Program-made: the position numbers and the translations under genes
Notes under the pieces: model-generated
Database searches by the model: none
The model's input: only the letters and a program-made list of their open reading frames with translations
Told to the model about the DNA's origin: nothing
Assembly (NCBI RefSeq): GCF_014885015.1
Contig: NZ_JABMIJ010000001.1
Coordinates: 81,787 to 145,786 of the forward strand
DNA length: 64,000 nt
Direction of reading: 5' to 3'
From: Spirabiliibacterium falconis
GTDB lineage: Bacteria; Pseudomonadota; Gammaproteobacteria; Enterobacterales; Pasteurellaceae
Shown: positions 43,002-53,489 of the stretch, one piece after another
Layout of the letters: each line of letters begins with the position of its first letter
How positions within the stretch are numbered: the stretch's first letter is position 1

Positions 43002-43042
43002 GTTTTTTTCAATATAAAAAGTGCGGTTGTAGTCAAAAATAT

Positions 43043-43066
43043 AGGCAAGGATAACTTGCCTTTTTA
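43043..43066 (+). terminator. Terminator after the esterase gene
   Basis: AGGCAAG / CTTGCCT stem with a 5-base loop and TTTTATTTT tail. It separates receptor-esterase from the ABC importer operon. Confidence 0.8.
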
Positions 43067-43087
43067 TTTTCAGTTATTTCAATGGTA

Positions 43088-43112
43088 TAGTAATAACAAT
43101 CATTTTTATTTT
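43088..43112. promoter_or_regulatory. Fur-like AT-rich site before the siderophore ABC operon
   Basis: Contains TAATAACAATCATTTTTATT, resembling hexamer arrays of the Fur box and sharing ATAACAAT and TTTTTATTT with the minus-strand sequence in front of the receptor. It lies about 15-35 bases before the first permease start. Confidence 0.45.
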
Positions 43113-43124
43113 TATGTGGATTGA

Positions 43125-44078
43125 ATGCGCATATTTTTAAGTTTAACGGTTCTTTTGCTCGTGGCCGCAATGTGCTCGCTGTTTATTGGCGTATCGAGCT
43201 TAACATTGTCTGGGTTATGGCAGTTTGACGCACAACAGTGGCAATTACTGATGGTTAGCCGATTGCCACGACTTGTGAGCATTCTGATTGCAGGAGCTGC
43301 GTTGAGTGTGTGCGGTCTAGTAATGCAAAATTTAAGCCGTAATCGTTTTGTTTCACCCACAACTGCAGGCACGATGGACAGTGCCAGATTAGGCATTTTG
43401 TTGGCAATCGTGCTATTTCCGAATGCGTCGATGTTATTAAAAACAGGCATTGCAGTGGTGGTGGCATTTATTGGTACGGTTTTGTTTATGTTGATTTTAC
43501 GGAAAATTAAGTTTAAAGATGCCATTTTTGTTCCATTAGTCGGCATCATGTTTGGCAATATTATCAGTGCGATCACGCTGTTTTTAGCGTTGAAATTAGA
43601 TGTACTGCAAAATCTGTCGGGCTGGTTGCAAGGCGATTTTTCCTTGATGATGACTGGGCGATTTGAGCTGCTTTATCTCAGTGTGCCGGCATTATTGGCG
43701 GTTTATGCGTTAGCCCGTTATTTTGCCATTGTTGGTTTAGGTGAAGATATGGCGCGTACATTGGGGTTAAATTATCATATTATGCTTTACCTCGGCTTGT
43801 TAATTGTTGCACTTGTCACGGCGATTGTGCTGGTAACAGTGGGAATGATTCCGTTTTTAGGCTTAATTGTACCGAATTTGGTTATTCTCTATTGGGGAGA
43901 GAATTTGCGTAAAGTCTTGCCTTATACCGCACTTTGTGGGGCGTTATTTGTGCTGTTGTGCGATATTGTCGGGCGCGTGATTATTTATCCTTATGAAATT
44001 GCGATTAATACGATTGTTGGCGTGCTCGGTAGCGGTATTTTCTTGCTCATTTTATTGAAAGGGTATCGCCATGCTTAA
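43125..44078 (+). CDS. Iron-siderophore ABC importer permease 1 (FecCD family)
   Basis: Inner-membrane permease of 317 residues with 8-10 helices. RLPRLVSILIAGAALSVCGLVMQN near residues 45-68 is the typical FecCD/BtuC start (R-x-P-R, GxxLsxxGxxxQ), followed by PTTAGTMDSARLGIL and, near 245, MIPFLGLIVPNLVILYWGENLR, the conserved G-P-N coupling region. The four-gene order permease, permease, ATPase, binding protein with short overlaps resembles the Ceu/Fat/Vct catecholate-type importers. It overlaps the next gene by eight bases. Confidence 0.9.
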   Translation: MRIFLSLTVLLLVAAMCSLFIGVSSLTLSGLWQFDAQQWQLLMVSRLPRLVSILIAGAALSVCGLVMQNLSRNRFVSPTTAGTMDSARLGILLAIVLFPNASMLLKTGIAVVVAFIGTVLFMLILRKIKFKDAIFVPLVGIMFGNIISAITLFLALKLDVLQNLSGWLQGDFSLMMTGRFELLYLSVPALLAVYALARYFAIVGLGEDMARTLGLNYHIMLYLGLLIVALVTAIVLVTVGMIPFLGLIVPNLVILYWGENLRKVLPYTALCGALFVLLCDIVGRVIIYPYEIAINTIVGVLGSGIFLLILLKGYRHA

Positions 44079-45024
44079 CACCACATTGACACGATTGCTA
44101 TTTTTAGGTGTGCTTGCGTGCGTGGCAAGTGTCATTTTTTTAAGTTTTAATTTACCGAATCGTTGGCAGTATGCGTTGCATTACCGCAGTATAAGCTATA
44201 TGGCGATTGTGCTAAGTAGTATCGCGATTGCGGTGTCAACGTTTGTTTTTCAAACGTTGGCGAATAACCGTATTTTAACCCCAAGTATACTGGGGCTTGA
44301 TTCACTGTATGTGCTGTTATATACCACCGTGGTCTTTTTATTTGGCAGTCAAGTTTTAATGCACATGGGCCAATTCTGGCAGTTTGTGATAACAACCGCA
44401 CTTATGGTGTTATTCGCTTTTGGATTGTACCAATTTATGTTGAAAGAGGATTCGCCTAACCTCTATTTTTTATTGTTAGTGGGGATCATTTTTGGCACAT
44501 TTTTCCATAGTTTAACGCTATTTATGGAAGTTTTAATTGACCCTAATGAATTTCAGATTGTGCAAGATGTGAATTTTGCCAGTATTAATAATGTTAATCG
44601 CCAGATTTTACCGATTGCGGCAATTTGCATTGGGCTGCCGTGTTTTTATGTGCTAAGGCATATTAATACGCTTAATGTGCTTGCCTTAGGGAGAGATAAT
44701 GCGATGACGCTTGGAATTGATTATGCCATATTAAGTAAGCGGTTATTGATTGTGGTGGCGGTGCTAATGTCGGCAGCAACGGCATTGATCGGACCGATTA
44801 TGTTTTTGGGGTTATTGGTGATGAATTTGACGTTTGAATTTATGCAACATCAGCGTTATCAAACCCTGATCCCAGCTAGCATTTTGATCACCATCATCGC
44901 ATTACTTGGTGGGCAATTTTTAGTCAGTCATGTATTTAATTTTAGTACAACGATTACCGTGATTATTAACTTTATCGGCGGTATTTATTTTATTTATCTT
45001 TTATTAAGGCGTAATTTCCGATGA
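44071..45024 (+). CDS. Iron-siderophore ABC importer permease 2 (FecCD family)
   Basis: A second 317-residue permease paralogous to the one before. Features: SYMAIVLSSIAIAVSTFVFQTLANN near 43, TPSILGLDSLYVLLYT near 71, and GPIMFLGLLVMNLTFEFM near 245. About nine hydrophobic spans. It overlaps both neighbours (8 bases upstream, 4 bases downstream), so the complex subunits are translationally coupled. Confidence 0.9.
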   Translation: MLNTTLTRLLFLGVLACVASVIFLSFNLPNRWQYALHYRSISYMAIVLSSIAIAVSTFVFQTLANNRILTPSILGLDSLYVLLYTTVVFLFGSQVLMHMGQFWQFVITTALMVLFAFGLYQFMLKEDSPNLYFLLLVGIIFGTFFHSLTLFMEVLIDPNEFQIVQDVNFASINNVNRQILPIAAICIGLPCFYVLRHINTLNVLALGRDNAMTLGIDYAILSKRLLIVVAVLMSAATALIGPIMFLGLLVMNLTFEFMQHQRYQTLIPASILITIIALLGGQFLVSHVFNFSTTITVIINFIGGIYFIYLLLRRNFR

Positions 45025-45800
45025 GTATAATCGTATCCAAGGTCAGTAAAACTCTCTCAGGAAAAACGATTTTAAGTGATGTGAACTGTGAGATTATGAA
45101 AGGCAAAATGACCGCACTTATTGGACCAAATGGGGCGGGCAAAAGTACCTTGCTAAGTATTATAAGTCGTTTATTGTCGCCTGATAGTGGTGAGGTGTAT
45201 TTAGGGGGGAAGGCGTTATTACAAATTCCCACAGCACAAATTGCGCAGCAGTTGACGGTGTTAAAACAAAGTAATCATCTTGATTTACGCTTGAGTGTGG
45301 AAGAATTGGTTGCATTTGGACGGTTTCCGTATAGTAAAGGGCGGTTAACCGATAACGATCAAATGCACATATCGCGTGCACTCTCTTTTATGGCATTAGA
45401 TGATATTCGTCATAAATACATTCACCAACTGAGCGGTGGGCAGCGTCAGCGAGCGTTTATTGCCATGACATTGGCACAAGATACAGATTATATTTTACTT
45501 GATGAGCCGTTGAATAATCTGGATATGAAACACGCCGTGCAAATTATGCAACGCTTACGCCAATTATGTGATGAATTCGGTAAAACAGTCGTTATTGTTA
45601 TTCATGATATCAATTTTGCAGCAAGTTATGCGGATTTTATGATTGCCTTGAAAGCAGGACGAGTATGCGCGCAAGGGCGTGTTGCTGAGATGATGTCAAG
45701 TGCGGTTTTATCTGATATTTACGATTTTCCGATTGCCATCCATCATGTCGGCAATCACCCGTTAGCACTCTATTTTAAATCAAATAATGAAGGAGAATAA
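45021..45800 (+). CDS. Iron-siderophore ABC importer ATPase
   Basis: A 259-residue ATP-binding subunit. Walker [13 protein letters not shown] near residue 33, Q-loop LKQSNH near 79, signature LSGGQRQRAFIAMTL near 134, Walker B YILLDEPLNNLD near 156, and switch His in VIVIHDINFAASYAD near 188. The FecE/FepC-like length and the Leu-Asn-Asn-Leu-Asp D-loop fit iron-siderophore importers. It ends one base before the binding protein start codon. Confidence 0.95.
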   Translation: MSIIVSKVSKTLSGKTILSDVNCEIMKGKMTALIGPNGAGKSTLLSIISRLLSPDSGEVYLGGKALLQIPTAQIAQQLTVLKQSNHLDLRLSVEELVAFGRFPYSKGRLTDNDQMHISRALSFMALDDIRHKYIHQLSGGQRQRAFIAMTLAQDTDYILLDEPLNNLDMKHAVQIMQRLRQLCDEFGKTVVIVIHDINFAASYADFMIALKAGRVCAQGRVAEMMSSAVLSDIYDFPIAIHHVGNHPLALYFKSNNEGE

Positions 45801-45801
45801 G

Positions 45802-46701
45802 ATGAGAAAATGGTTTATTGCGTTAATGGCTATGCTAGGGACTTTACCGTTTACCTTGAATGCTAAAACAATTTCTGTGCAAAGTGTGCAAGGCATAGAG
45901 ACATTGCCCGTTAAGCCAAGCAGAATTGCCGTATTTGATTTAGGGGCGTTGGATACCGTATCAGTTTTGGGAGGAGAGGTTGTTGCACTACCAAAAGCTA
46001 CGGCTTTACCCCCGTATTTAACAAAATTTAATGACGAGCATTATCTTGATGTAGGCTCTTTAAAAGAGCCTAATTTTGAAAAATTGAATGAGGCTGAGCC
46101 TGATTTAAATATTATTTCAGCACGTCAAGCTCGACTAGAGGCACGTTTTGATGAGATCGCGCCGACTTATTTCAGTGGGATTGATATGCAAAATTTCTAC
46201 CCGAGTTTTCAACAAAATGTACGCAATATTGCCGCTATACTGGATCAAAAACCGCTTGCTGAATCAAAACTCTTACTCTTAGATAAGCAAATGCAAGCAA
46301 TCAAACAAAAAACAAAAAGTAAAACCGCACTTTTATTGTTAGTAAATGAAAGCAAATTAAGCACTTATGGGCAAGATTCACGATTTGGACTGCTGTTCCA
46401 AGGTTATGGTTTTACGCCTGTGGATAACGATATTAAAGCAGCTACGCATGGTATGAGCGTCAGTTTTGAGTATGTGTTAGCCCACAATCCTGATTATATT
46501 TTTGTAATCGATCGCACCGCAGCGATTACTGAGAAAAAAGATAATGCGAAAAAGGTGCTTGATAATGATATTATTCGCCGAACACAAGCCTATCAACATG
46601 GGCGAATCGTTTATCTCGATCCGGCAAATTGGTATTTAGCCATGGGCGGTTTACAGGCTATGCAAATGATGAATGATGAAATTGAGGCAGCATTAAAATA
46701 G
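45802..46701 (+). CDS. Periplasmic iron-siderophore binding protein
   Basis: Delivers ferric siderophore to the permease. It has 299 residues. A signal peptide of about 21 residues ends at TLNA before KTISVQSV; there is no lipobox Cys, unlike Campylobacter CeuE. The FepB/FatB-type fold is shown by PSRIAVFDLGALDTVSVLG near 38, YLDVGSLKEPNFEKLNEAEPDL near 81, and NPDYIFVIDRTAAI near 220. I start at ATG 45802, with AAGGAG upstream; an earlier in-frame ATG at 45787 overlaps the ATPase gene. Confidence 0.92.
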   Translation: MRKWFIALMAMLGTLPFTLNAKTISVQSVQGIETLPVKPSRIAVFDLGALDTVSVLGGEVVALPKATALPPYLTKFNDEHYLDVGSLKEPNFEKLNEAEPDLNIISARQARLEARFDEIAPTYFSGIDMQNFYPSFQQNVRNIAAILDQKPLAESKLLLLDKQMQAIKQKTKSKTALLLLVNESKLSTYGQDSRFGLLFQGYGFTPVDNDIKAATHGMSVSFEYVLAHNPDYIFVIDRTAAITEKKDNAKKVLDNDIIRRTQAYQHGRIVYLDPANWYLAMGGLQAMQMMNDEIEAALK

Positions 46702-46741
46702 TACAAAAGTGCGGTTCAACCGCACGTTGATTCAATAAAAA

Positions 46742-46772
46742 TACCGCACAATGTGCGGTATTTTATTTTTAC
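46742..46772 (-). terminator. Terminator of gapA
   Basis: ATACCGCAC, AAT, GTGCGGTAT inverted repeat with T-rich flank on both strands. It lies ten bases beyond the gapA stop. A separate degenerate uptake-signal pair at about 46706-46725 may serve the binding-protein gene. Confidence 0.75.
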
Positions 46773-46781
46773 AACGTTGGA

Positions 46782-48191
<1,410 letters not shown>

Positions 48192-49739
48192 ATGAATATG
48201 AGTAGTGCATTTCTACGGAACTTTTTAGGGAAAAGCCCAGATTGGTACAAAATGACGATTATGTTATTTTTGGTTCTCAATCCAATTCTCTTTTTCTTTA
48301 TTAGCCCATTTGTTGCGGGTTGGGCATTGGTTGTAGAGTTCATCTTTACACTGGCAATGGCATTAAAATGTTATCCACTGCAAGCAGGTGGGCTGTTAGT
48401 GATTGAAGCACTTTTTATCGGCATGACATCACCTGAACATGTTTATCATGAAGTAGTCGCCAATATGGAAGTGTTGCTCCTACTGATGTTTATGGTGGCA
48501 GGCATTTTCTTTATGAAACAACTTTTGTTGTTTATTTTCACGAAGTTATTGTTAGTCATTCGCTCTAAAATGTTGCTTTCGTTGTCTTTTTGTTTAAGTG
48601 CGGCATTTTTATCTGCATTTTTAGATGCGTTAACAGTTGTTGCGGTGATTATCAGCGTCGGAACCGGATTTTACGCTGTTTATCATAAAGTTGCATCGGG
48701 TTATCAATTTGATGATGATCATGGTGACTTGCTCAACGATCAGAGCATTACCAAACGCCGTAATACCTTGGAACAGTTCCGTGGTTTTTTGCGCAGTTTG
48801 ATGATGCATTCAGGTATTGGAACCGCACTTGGTGGTGTTATGACAATGGTGGGTGAGCCGCAAAACTTAATTATTGCAGAACGTGTACAATGGGGATTTG
48901 GCGAGTTTTTCTTGCGTATGTTGCCAGTGACGCTGCCTGTCTTACTGTGTGGTTTAGTAACATGTGTGGCATTGGAAAAGTTTCGGGTATTTGGGTATGG
49001 TGACCGCTTACCGCAGAAAGTGTGGGTCGTACTGGCACGTTTTCAACAAGAACAAAATAAAAAACAAACGCCACAAGATAAGATGAAATTATATGTTCAA
49101 GCAGCCGCGGGCATTTGGTTGATTATTGGGCTTGCGTTTCACCTTGCTGCAGTCGGTCTAATTGGCTTGAGCGTGATTATTTTTGCGACCGCACTGTGTG
49201 GTATCACAGAAGAGCATTCGCTAGGAAAAGCCTTTGAAGAAGCGTTGCCGTTTACCGCACTTTTAGTCGTGTTTTTTGCGGTTGTCGCTGTGATTGTCGA
49301 TCAAGATCTATTCCAACCGATAATTCAGTTAGTACTACATGCGTCTGATGAAACGCAGTTAGCATTGTTCTATATTTTTAATGGGGTGCTTTCTGCCATT
49401 TCGGATAATGTGTTTGTGGGTACCGTTTATATTAATGAAGCGAAAGCGGCATTACAGGCAGGCATTATTGGGCAAGAACAATTTGAGATGATTGCCGTTG
49501 CGATCAATACAGGGACAAACTTACCTTCCGTCGCAACACCAAATGGACAAGCTGCATTTTTATTCTTATTAACGTCATCATTTGCACCACTAATTCGTTT
49601 ATCTTATGGTAAAATGGTTTATATGGCGTTGCCTTACACGATCGTGTTGTCAATGGTTGGCTTGGCTTGCGTTGAGCTTGTCTTGCCTTCAGTTATGCAC
49701 TGGTTTGAAGTGTTAGGCTGGATTGTTACCCCATCATAA
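48192..49739 (+). CDS. nhaB: Na+/H+ antiporter NhaB
   Basis: Sodium/proton antiporter of the inner membrane. It has 515 residues, close to the 513 of E. coli, with about 12 helices. N-terminal [21 protein letters not shown] is the family hallmark; [22 protein letters not shown] near 151, [17 protein letters not shown] near 219, and [15 protein letters not shown] and [20 protein letters not shown] near 411-460 are conserved transport segments. dsbB begins nine bases after the stop, an nhaB-dsbB pairing known from E. coli. Confidence 0.96.
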   Translation: MNMSSAFLRNFLGKSPDWYKMTIMLFLVLNPILFFFISPFVAGWALVVEFIFTLAMALKCYPLQAGGLLVIEALFIGMTSPEHVYHEVVANMEVLLLLMFMVAGIFFMKQLLLFIFTKLLLVIRSKMLLSLSFCLSAAFLSAFLDALTVVAVIISVGTGFYAVYHKVASGYQFDDDHGDLLNDQSITKRRNTLEQFRGFLRSLMMHSGIGTALGGVMTMVGEPQNLIIAERVQWGFGEFFLRMLPVTLPVLLCGLVTCVALEKFRVFGYGDRLPQKVWVVLARFQQEQNKKQTPQDKMKLYVQAAAGIWLIIGLAFHLAAVGLIGLSVIIFATALCGITEEHSLGKAFEEALPFTALLVVFFAVVAVIVDQDLFQPIIQLVLHASDETQLALFYIFNGVLSAISDNVFVGTVYINEAKAALQAGIIGQEQFEMIAVAINTGTNLPSVATPNGQAAFLFLLTSSFAPLIRLSYGKMVYMALPYTIVLSMVGLACVELVLPSVMHWFEVLGWIVTPS

Positions 49740-49748
49740 GGATAATGA

Positions 49749-50285
49749 ATGTTAAGTTACCTCAAGCAAATTTCACTTGGTCGTTTTAGTTGGTTTTTAG
49801 TCTTGTTATCAGCACTTGTGTTTGAAGGCGTAGGACTTTATTTCCAACATATTAAGCAACTTGATCCTTGCGTTATGTGTATTTATGAACGAATTGCTTT
49901 CTTTGGTATTGCATCAAGTGGTTTGCTTGGGTTTTTGGCCCCTCGTTTAACAATTATACGGTTGTTGGCAATTGTATTGGGCATATTTAGTGCGGTGAAA
50001 GGGCTTTTATTAGCGATTAAGCATGTTGATTTCCAGCTTAATCCTGCACCTTGGAATCAATGTCCTTTATTTGTCCAATTTCCTAAAACATTACCGTTAG
50101 ATCAATGGTTACCACACGTGTTTCAAGCGACAGGAGCGTGTAGTGATATTAAATGGCAATGGTTAGGCTTTTCTATGCCGCAGTGGCTGATTGTAGTGTT
50201 TGCTATTTATACAGCAATTTTTGTGTTGGTAGCATTAAGTCAGTTTAAACGTCACCGTGAGCGTAGCCGTTCATTATTTCGATAA
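49749..50285 (+). CDS. dsbB: Disulfide bond formation protein B
   Basis: Re-oxidises DsbA and passes electrons to quinone. It has 178 residues and four membrane helices. First Cys pair is in LDPCVMCIYERIAF near residues 39-42; the second is formed by the Cys of WNQCPLFVQ near 103 and GACSDIKW near 133, which lies in the second periplasmic loop. Both pairs required for activity are intact. A bidirectional uptake-signal terminator follows. Confidence 0.96.
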   Translation: MLSYLKQISLGRFSWFLVLLSALVFEGVGLYFQHIKQLDPCVMCIYERIAFFGIASSGLLGFLAPRLTIIRLLAIVLGIFSAVKGLLLAIKHVDFQLNPAPWNQCPLFVQFPKTLPLDQWLPHVFQATGACSDIKWQWLGFSMPQWLIVVFAIYTAIFVLVALSQFKRHRERSRSLFR

Positions 50286-50289
50286 ACCA

Positions 50290-50318
50290 AAAACCGCACT
50301 TTAAAAGTGCGGTTTTTG
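50290..50318. terminator. Bidirectional uptake-signal terminator (dsbB / cpdA)
   Basis: AAAAACCGCACTT and AAGTGCGGTTTTT with a TAA spacer, between convergent genes. Confidence 0.88.
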
Positions 50319-50333
50319 TTAGCATTTCATCAG

Positions 50334-51161
50334 TTAATAACCTGAGATATTGACATCTGGCGTGAAGCTATTTTCTGTGATGCGTAAAACGTCGGTTTCG
50401 ATATGTCCGTCATCAAAGAGTGAAAATTCACGCCAACCCGGTGATATTTCATCTAAACTGAAATTGTAGCTGTCAGATTTAAATTGAATACAGGTTGATG
50501 GTGTTGTCATAACGGGATAATCAAACCATTGGCTATCCATTGCTTGATGGATATGCCCAGACACAATACCTTTGATGTGTTTGTGCTGTTGTAAGCAACT
50601 CAAAAACTCCGACGCATTGCGCAAATTATGCTGATCAAGCCACGCAGAACGCGTAGGGACAATATGGTGATGCAATACGATTAGCGTGAAGCGGTCAGGA
50701 TGCTGCATTAATTTGGCTTGCAGCCAGTCAAGCTGATATTGATTAAGATAGCCATGCGGCACATTTAATACCTGGCTATCCAGCATTAAAATTTGCCAAT
50801 TATCATTAATTAAAATGTGCTTTAGTGGCGAAATCAGCGGTTGTTGAGCTAACTCTTCTACCATATAAGGTTGAAAATCGTGATTGCCTGGAATCCAAAA
50901 TACGGGTTTTTGTAAGCGGATAATTTCATCACTGAAATAGCGGTAACCCTCACGGCTGCTATCTTGCACTAAATCACCTGTTGCCAAAATAAATTCAAAA
51001 GGAAATTTTCGCATTTGAATTTCACGCAACACAGTGGTGTAGCTTTCAAATGTATTAATCCCTAAAAGTTGTGCATTTTTATCAGCAAATAAATGGCAAT
51101 CAGATACCTGAATGAAGCGTACAGGCTGAGTTTGCGTGTGATGAATAAAGGCTGTTTTCAC
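50334..51161 (-). CDS. cpdA: 3',5'-cyclic-AMP phosphodiesterase CpdA
   Basis: Breaks down cAMP and so lowers CRP activity. It has 275 residues, calcineurin-like metallophosphoesterase. Metal-binding blocks: VSDCHLF near 19, ATGDLVQDS near 61, PGNHDFQP near 93, VLHHHIVP near 162 and GHIHQ near 205. The start codon is GTG. In E. coli nudF and cpdA are likewise neighbours beside tolC. It matters here because this window contains three CRP-type sites and a CRP-S site. Confidence 0.93.
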   Translation of the reverse strand: MKTAFIHHTQTQPVRFIQVSDCHLFADKNAQLLGINTFESYTTVLREIQMRKFPFEFILATGDLVQDSSREGYRYFSDEIIRLQKPVFWIPGNHDFQPYMVEELAQQPLISPLKHILINDNWQILMLDSQVLNVPHGYLNQYQLDWLQAKLMQHPDRFTLIVLHHHIVPTRSAWLDQHNLRNASEFLSCLQQHKHIKGIVSGHIHQAMDSQWFDYPVMTTPSTCIQFKSDSYNFSLDEISPGWREFSLFDDGHIETDVLRITENSFTPDVNISGY

Positions 51162-51286
51162 AAAATACCCATAATGTTTAATCGTTAGATGACTCTAGCA
51201 TATAAGATAATACGTTTTGAAATAAAGTCAGCTTTTTTCTCTTAAAAATGTTAATAATCGCACATTTTTAAATAATTTTTATTATG

Positions 51287-51919
51287 TTATAGCGTAACAT
51301 CTGCGGCTAGCCAGCGGCGTTGAATATCTTGATAATGTAATTGCAACCACTGTAATCCCATAACAGCAATGGCATTATCAATTTTGCCCTCTTCTAGCCA
51401 TTGATAAGCAAGTGAGCGCGCAATAACGTGCACTTTAATATCTTCTTGCTCTTCGCTTAAGCCATAAAGTCCACCGGCTTGCGTGCAATCTACTTCGCCG
51501 ACAAACAGATGTATGCGTTCTGTGATACCACCAGGGCTGTCCCATACTTGCATGACAGGCTCAAGTCGTTGGATTGTTAATCCAGCTTCTTCTAAGGTTT
51601 CACGTTTAGCAACCTCTGCGGGCATTTCTCCTGTTTCAATCATGCCTGCAACTAATTCGAGTAGCCAAGGCGAGCGAGTTTGGTCGCCGATATACGCTCC
51701 AATGCGGACTTGTTCGACCATAACAACACTATCTTGTTTAGGATCATAAGCAATTACTGCTGCTGCGGAACCTTTATCGAGCAACTCTCGGCGCACTAAC
51801 CCACTTTCGCCACCAGCAAACAATTTATGCTTAAAATCAATAGTATAAAGTTTAAAAAAACCATCATAGACCAATTCTTTGCGTTCAAGTTGTATATCTT
51901 CAGCAGTAAATTGTGGCAT
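51287..51919 (-). CDS. nudF: ADP-ribose pyrophosphatase (Nudix)
   Basis: Hydrolyses ADP-ribose to AMP and ribose-5-phosphate. It has 210 residues. Nudix box GMIETGEMPAEVAKRETLEEAGL split as GMIETGEMPAE and KRETLEEAGL near 91-113, plus PWLLELVAG before it and the ADPR-type Pro-Gly (SPGGITERIHLF) after it. Divergent from tolC with a 151-base gap; cpdA follows downstream after 125 bases. Confidence 0.93.
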   Translation of the reverse strand: MPQFTAEDIQLERKELVYDGFFKLYTIDFKHKLFAGGESGLVRRELLDKGSAAAVIAYDPKQDSVVMVEQVRIGAYIGDQTRSPWLLELVAGMIETGEMPAEVAKRETLEEAGLTIQRLEPVMQVWDSPGGITERIHLFVGEVDCTQAGGLYGLSEEQEDIKVHVIARSLAYQWLEEGKIDNAIAVMGLQWLQLHYQDIQRRWLAADVTL

Positions 51920-52005
51920 TGTTTACTCATTTTTCTGATTATCATGAGACTAGTTTAGCAAATTTCTCATCATTTTTACTTACATTTTAGTGAATTTTGT
52001 GTAAA

Positions 52006-52021
52006 ATGAACGTTCGTTCAT
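52006..52021. promoter_or_regulatory. TetR-type operator overlapping the tolC promoter
   Basis: ATGAACGTTCGTTCAT is a perfect 16-bp palindrome (7-2-7). It overlaps the -10 TAAAAT (52002-52007), which has TTACAT (51980-51985) as -35 with 16-base spacing. A repressor here would block tolC transcription. AcrR/NemR-like TetR regulators commonly use such sites; the regulator is not in this window. Confidence 0.65.
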
Positions 52022-52070
52022 AAGAACAGAAAGAATACAGTAGAGAATCGATTAAACTCGGAGAATAATA

Positions 52071-53426
52071 ATGAAAAAAATGCGTATGTTGGCAAGTGTA
52101 ATGCTCTTGGGCTTGGCGCAATCTGCATTGGCAACAACCTTATCGGCAGCCTATGAACAAGCGAAAAGTAGCGATCCAGTAGTGAAAAAAGCCTTTGCCG
52201 ATAGCCAGCAAATTATGGAAGGGCGAGAGCAAGCTAAAGGGGCGTTGTTACCACAACTTTCTGCCAAAGGCAGTGCAAGTACGAGTCGTTATATTGATCA
52301 TGGCAGTGATCGTGGCACGTTCACCGATAACAGTTTCAATCAAAACCGCACTTTTACGGTTGGGCTAAATTTAAGCCAATCACTTTATAATATGAGCTTA
52401 TGGCGTACATTATCTTTGCAAGAAAAAGCGGCTCAGCAAGCGCAAGTATCTTATCAAGCCGTGCAACAAAATCTACTTTATCGTGTAGCACAAGCGTATA
52501 TTGAGGTGTTGACCAGTTTGGATTCGTTAGAATCAGTGCGTGCAGAAAAGCGAGCAGTGCAAAATCAATTAAAAGATACTAATCAGCTTTACAAAGTAGG
52601 CTTGGTGGCTATCACTGATGTTAATGAAGCACGAGCTCAATTTGATAGCGTGCTCGCCAGTGAAATTGCTGCAAAAAATGCTGTGGATAATAGTATTGAA
52701 AATCTGTATTCAATTACTGGGGAGTATCCAACTGAGCTTAATAAATTGAATACCGCTAAATTCAAAACAGCATCTTACGGTAATCCAGCACAATATATTC
52801 AAACAGGGGAAACACGCAATCTCACGCTGGCGTATTATAAAATGGCAAAAGAATTAGCTAAAGAAGGGATTAAAGTAGCAGAGAGTGCGTATCTGCCTAC
52901 GGTAAATTTAGTGGCAGGATTAAATCGTACCAATTCTCGCTTGCCTCGTGCGGCAACCTATGGCATTCCTGATCACACGTTGGATCAAGCCTCCATTGGG
53001 GTTGAGGTGTCACTGCCGTTATACACGGGCGGGCGTACAAGCTCGAAAGTTCGCCAGCAGCAACATGCTTATGTGAGTAGTGCAGAAAGTTTGGAATCAA
53101 CACACCGTGATTTAGTGAAAAATATTCGTTCGACGGTAAATGGGCTCAATGCCACAGCAAGTTCTATTAAGGCGTATCAACAATATGTGGTTTCTTCAAA
53201 TAGTGCTTACAATGCCACGCGTGAAGGTTATGAAGCGGGCACGCGCACGATACTCGATGTGTTAACCGCCACACGTAATCGCCACAATGCACAACGTCAG
53301 CTTTCTCAAGCACGTTATCAATATTTATTGTTGGAATTACAACTGCGTCAACTAGAAGGCACACTGGATCAACGCGATCTTGAGCGTTTAAATAGTGTGT
53401 TAACAGTGAAAACGAAATTGCAATAA
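52071..53426 (+). CDS. tolC: Outer-membrane efflux channel TolC
   Basis: Trimeric exit duct for tripartite drug pumps and type I secretion. It has 451 residues. The signal peptide (about 21 residues) ends at SALA before TTLSAAYEQA. Two repeated OEP domains of alternating strands and long helices follow; VAQAYIEVLTS near 143, YEAGTRTILDVLTATRN near 387 and ARYQYLLLELQLRQLEGTL near 415 are typical. The gene is divergent from nudF, as in E. coli, and carries the palindromic operator on its promoter. Confidence 0.94.
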   Translation: MKKMRMLASVMLLGLAQSALATTLSAAYEQAKSSDPVVKKAFADSQQIMEGREQAKGALLPQLSAKGSASTSRYIDHGSDRGTFTDNSFNQNRTFTVGLNLSQSLYNMSLWRTLSLQEKAAQQAQVSYQAVQQNLLYRVAQAYIEVLTSLDSLESVRAEKRAVQNQLKDTNQLYKVGLVAITDVNEARAQFDSVLASEIAAKNAVDNSIENLYSITGEYPTELNKLNTAKFKTASYGNPAQYIQTGETRNLTLAYYKMAKELAKEGIKVAESAYLPTVNLVAGLNRTNSRLPRAATYGIPDHTLDQASIGVEVSLPLYTGGRTSSKVRQQQHAYVSSAESLESTHRDLVKNIRSTVNGLNATASSIKAYQQYVVSSNSAYNATREGYEAGTRTILDVLTATRNRHNAQRQLSQARYQYLLLELQLRQLEGTLDQRDLERLNSVLTVKTKLQ

Positions 53427-53452
53427 ACGTTGCTCTCAATTACGCGACATAC

Positions 53453-53486
53453 AAAGTGCGGTTAAGGAAACGATAACCGCACTTTT
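53453..53486. terminator. Uptake-signal terminator (tolC / azlD)
   Basis: AAAGTGCGGTTA, 9-base loop, TAACCGCACTTT plus T run, between convergent tolC and azlD. Confidence 0.85.
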
Positions 53487-53489
53487 TAT

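Noticed and set aside
43112..43576. 154-codon minus-strand frame across the first siderophore permease
   Set aside because: Antisense shadow; the plus-strand FecCD permease is unambiguous.
51239..51275. AT-rich hairpin between nudF and cpdA as a terminator
   Set aside because: The stem is nearly all A-T with a long loop and is too weak to call.
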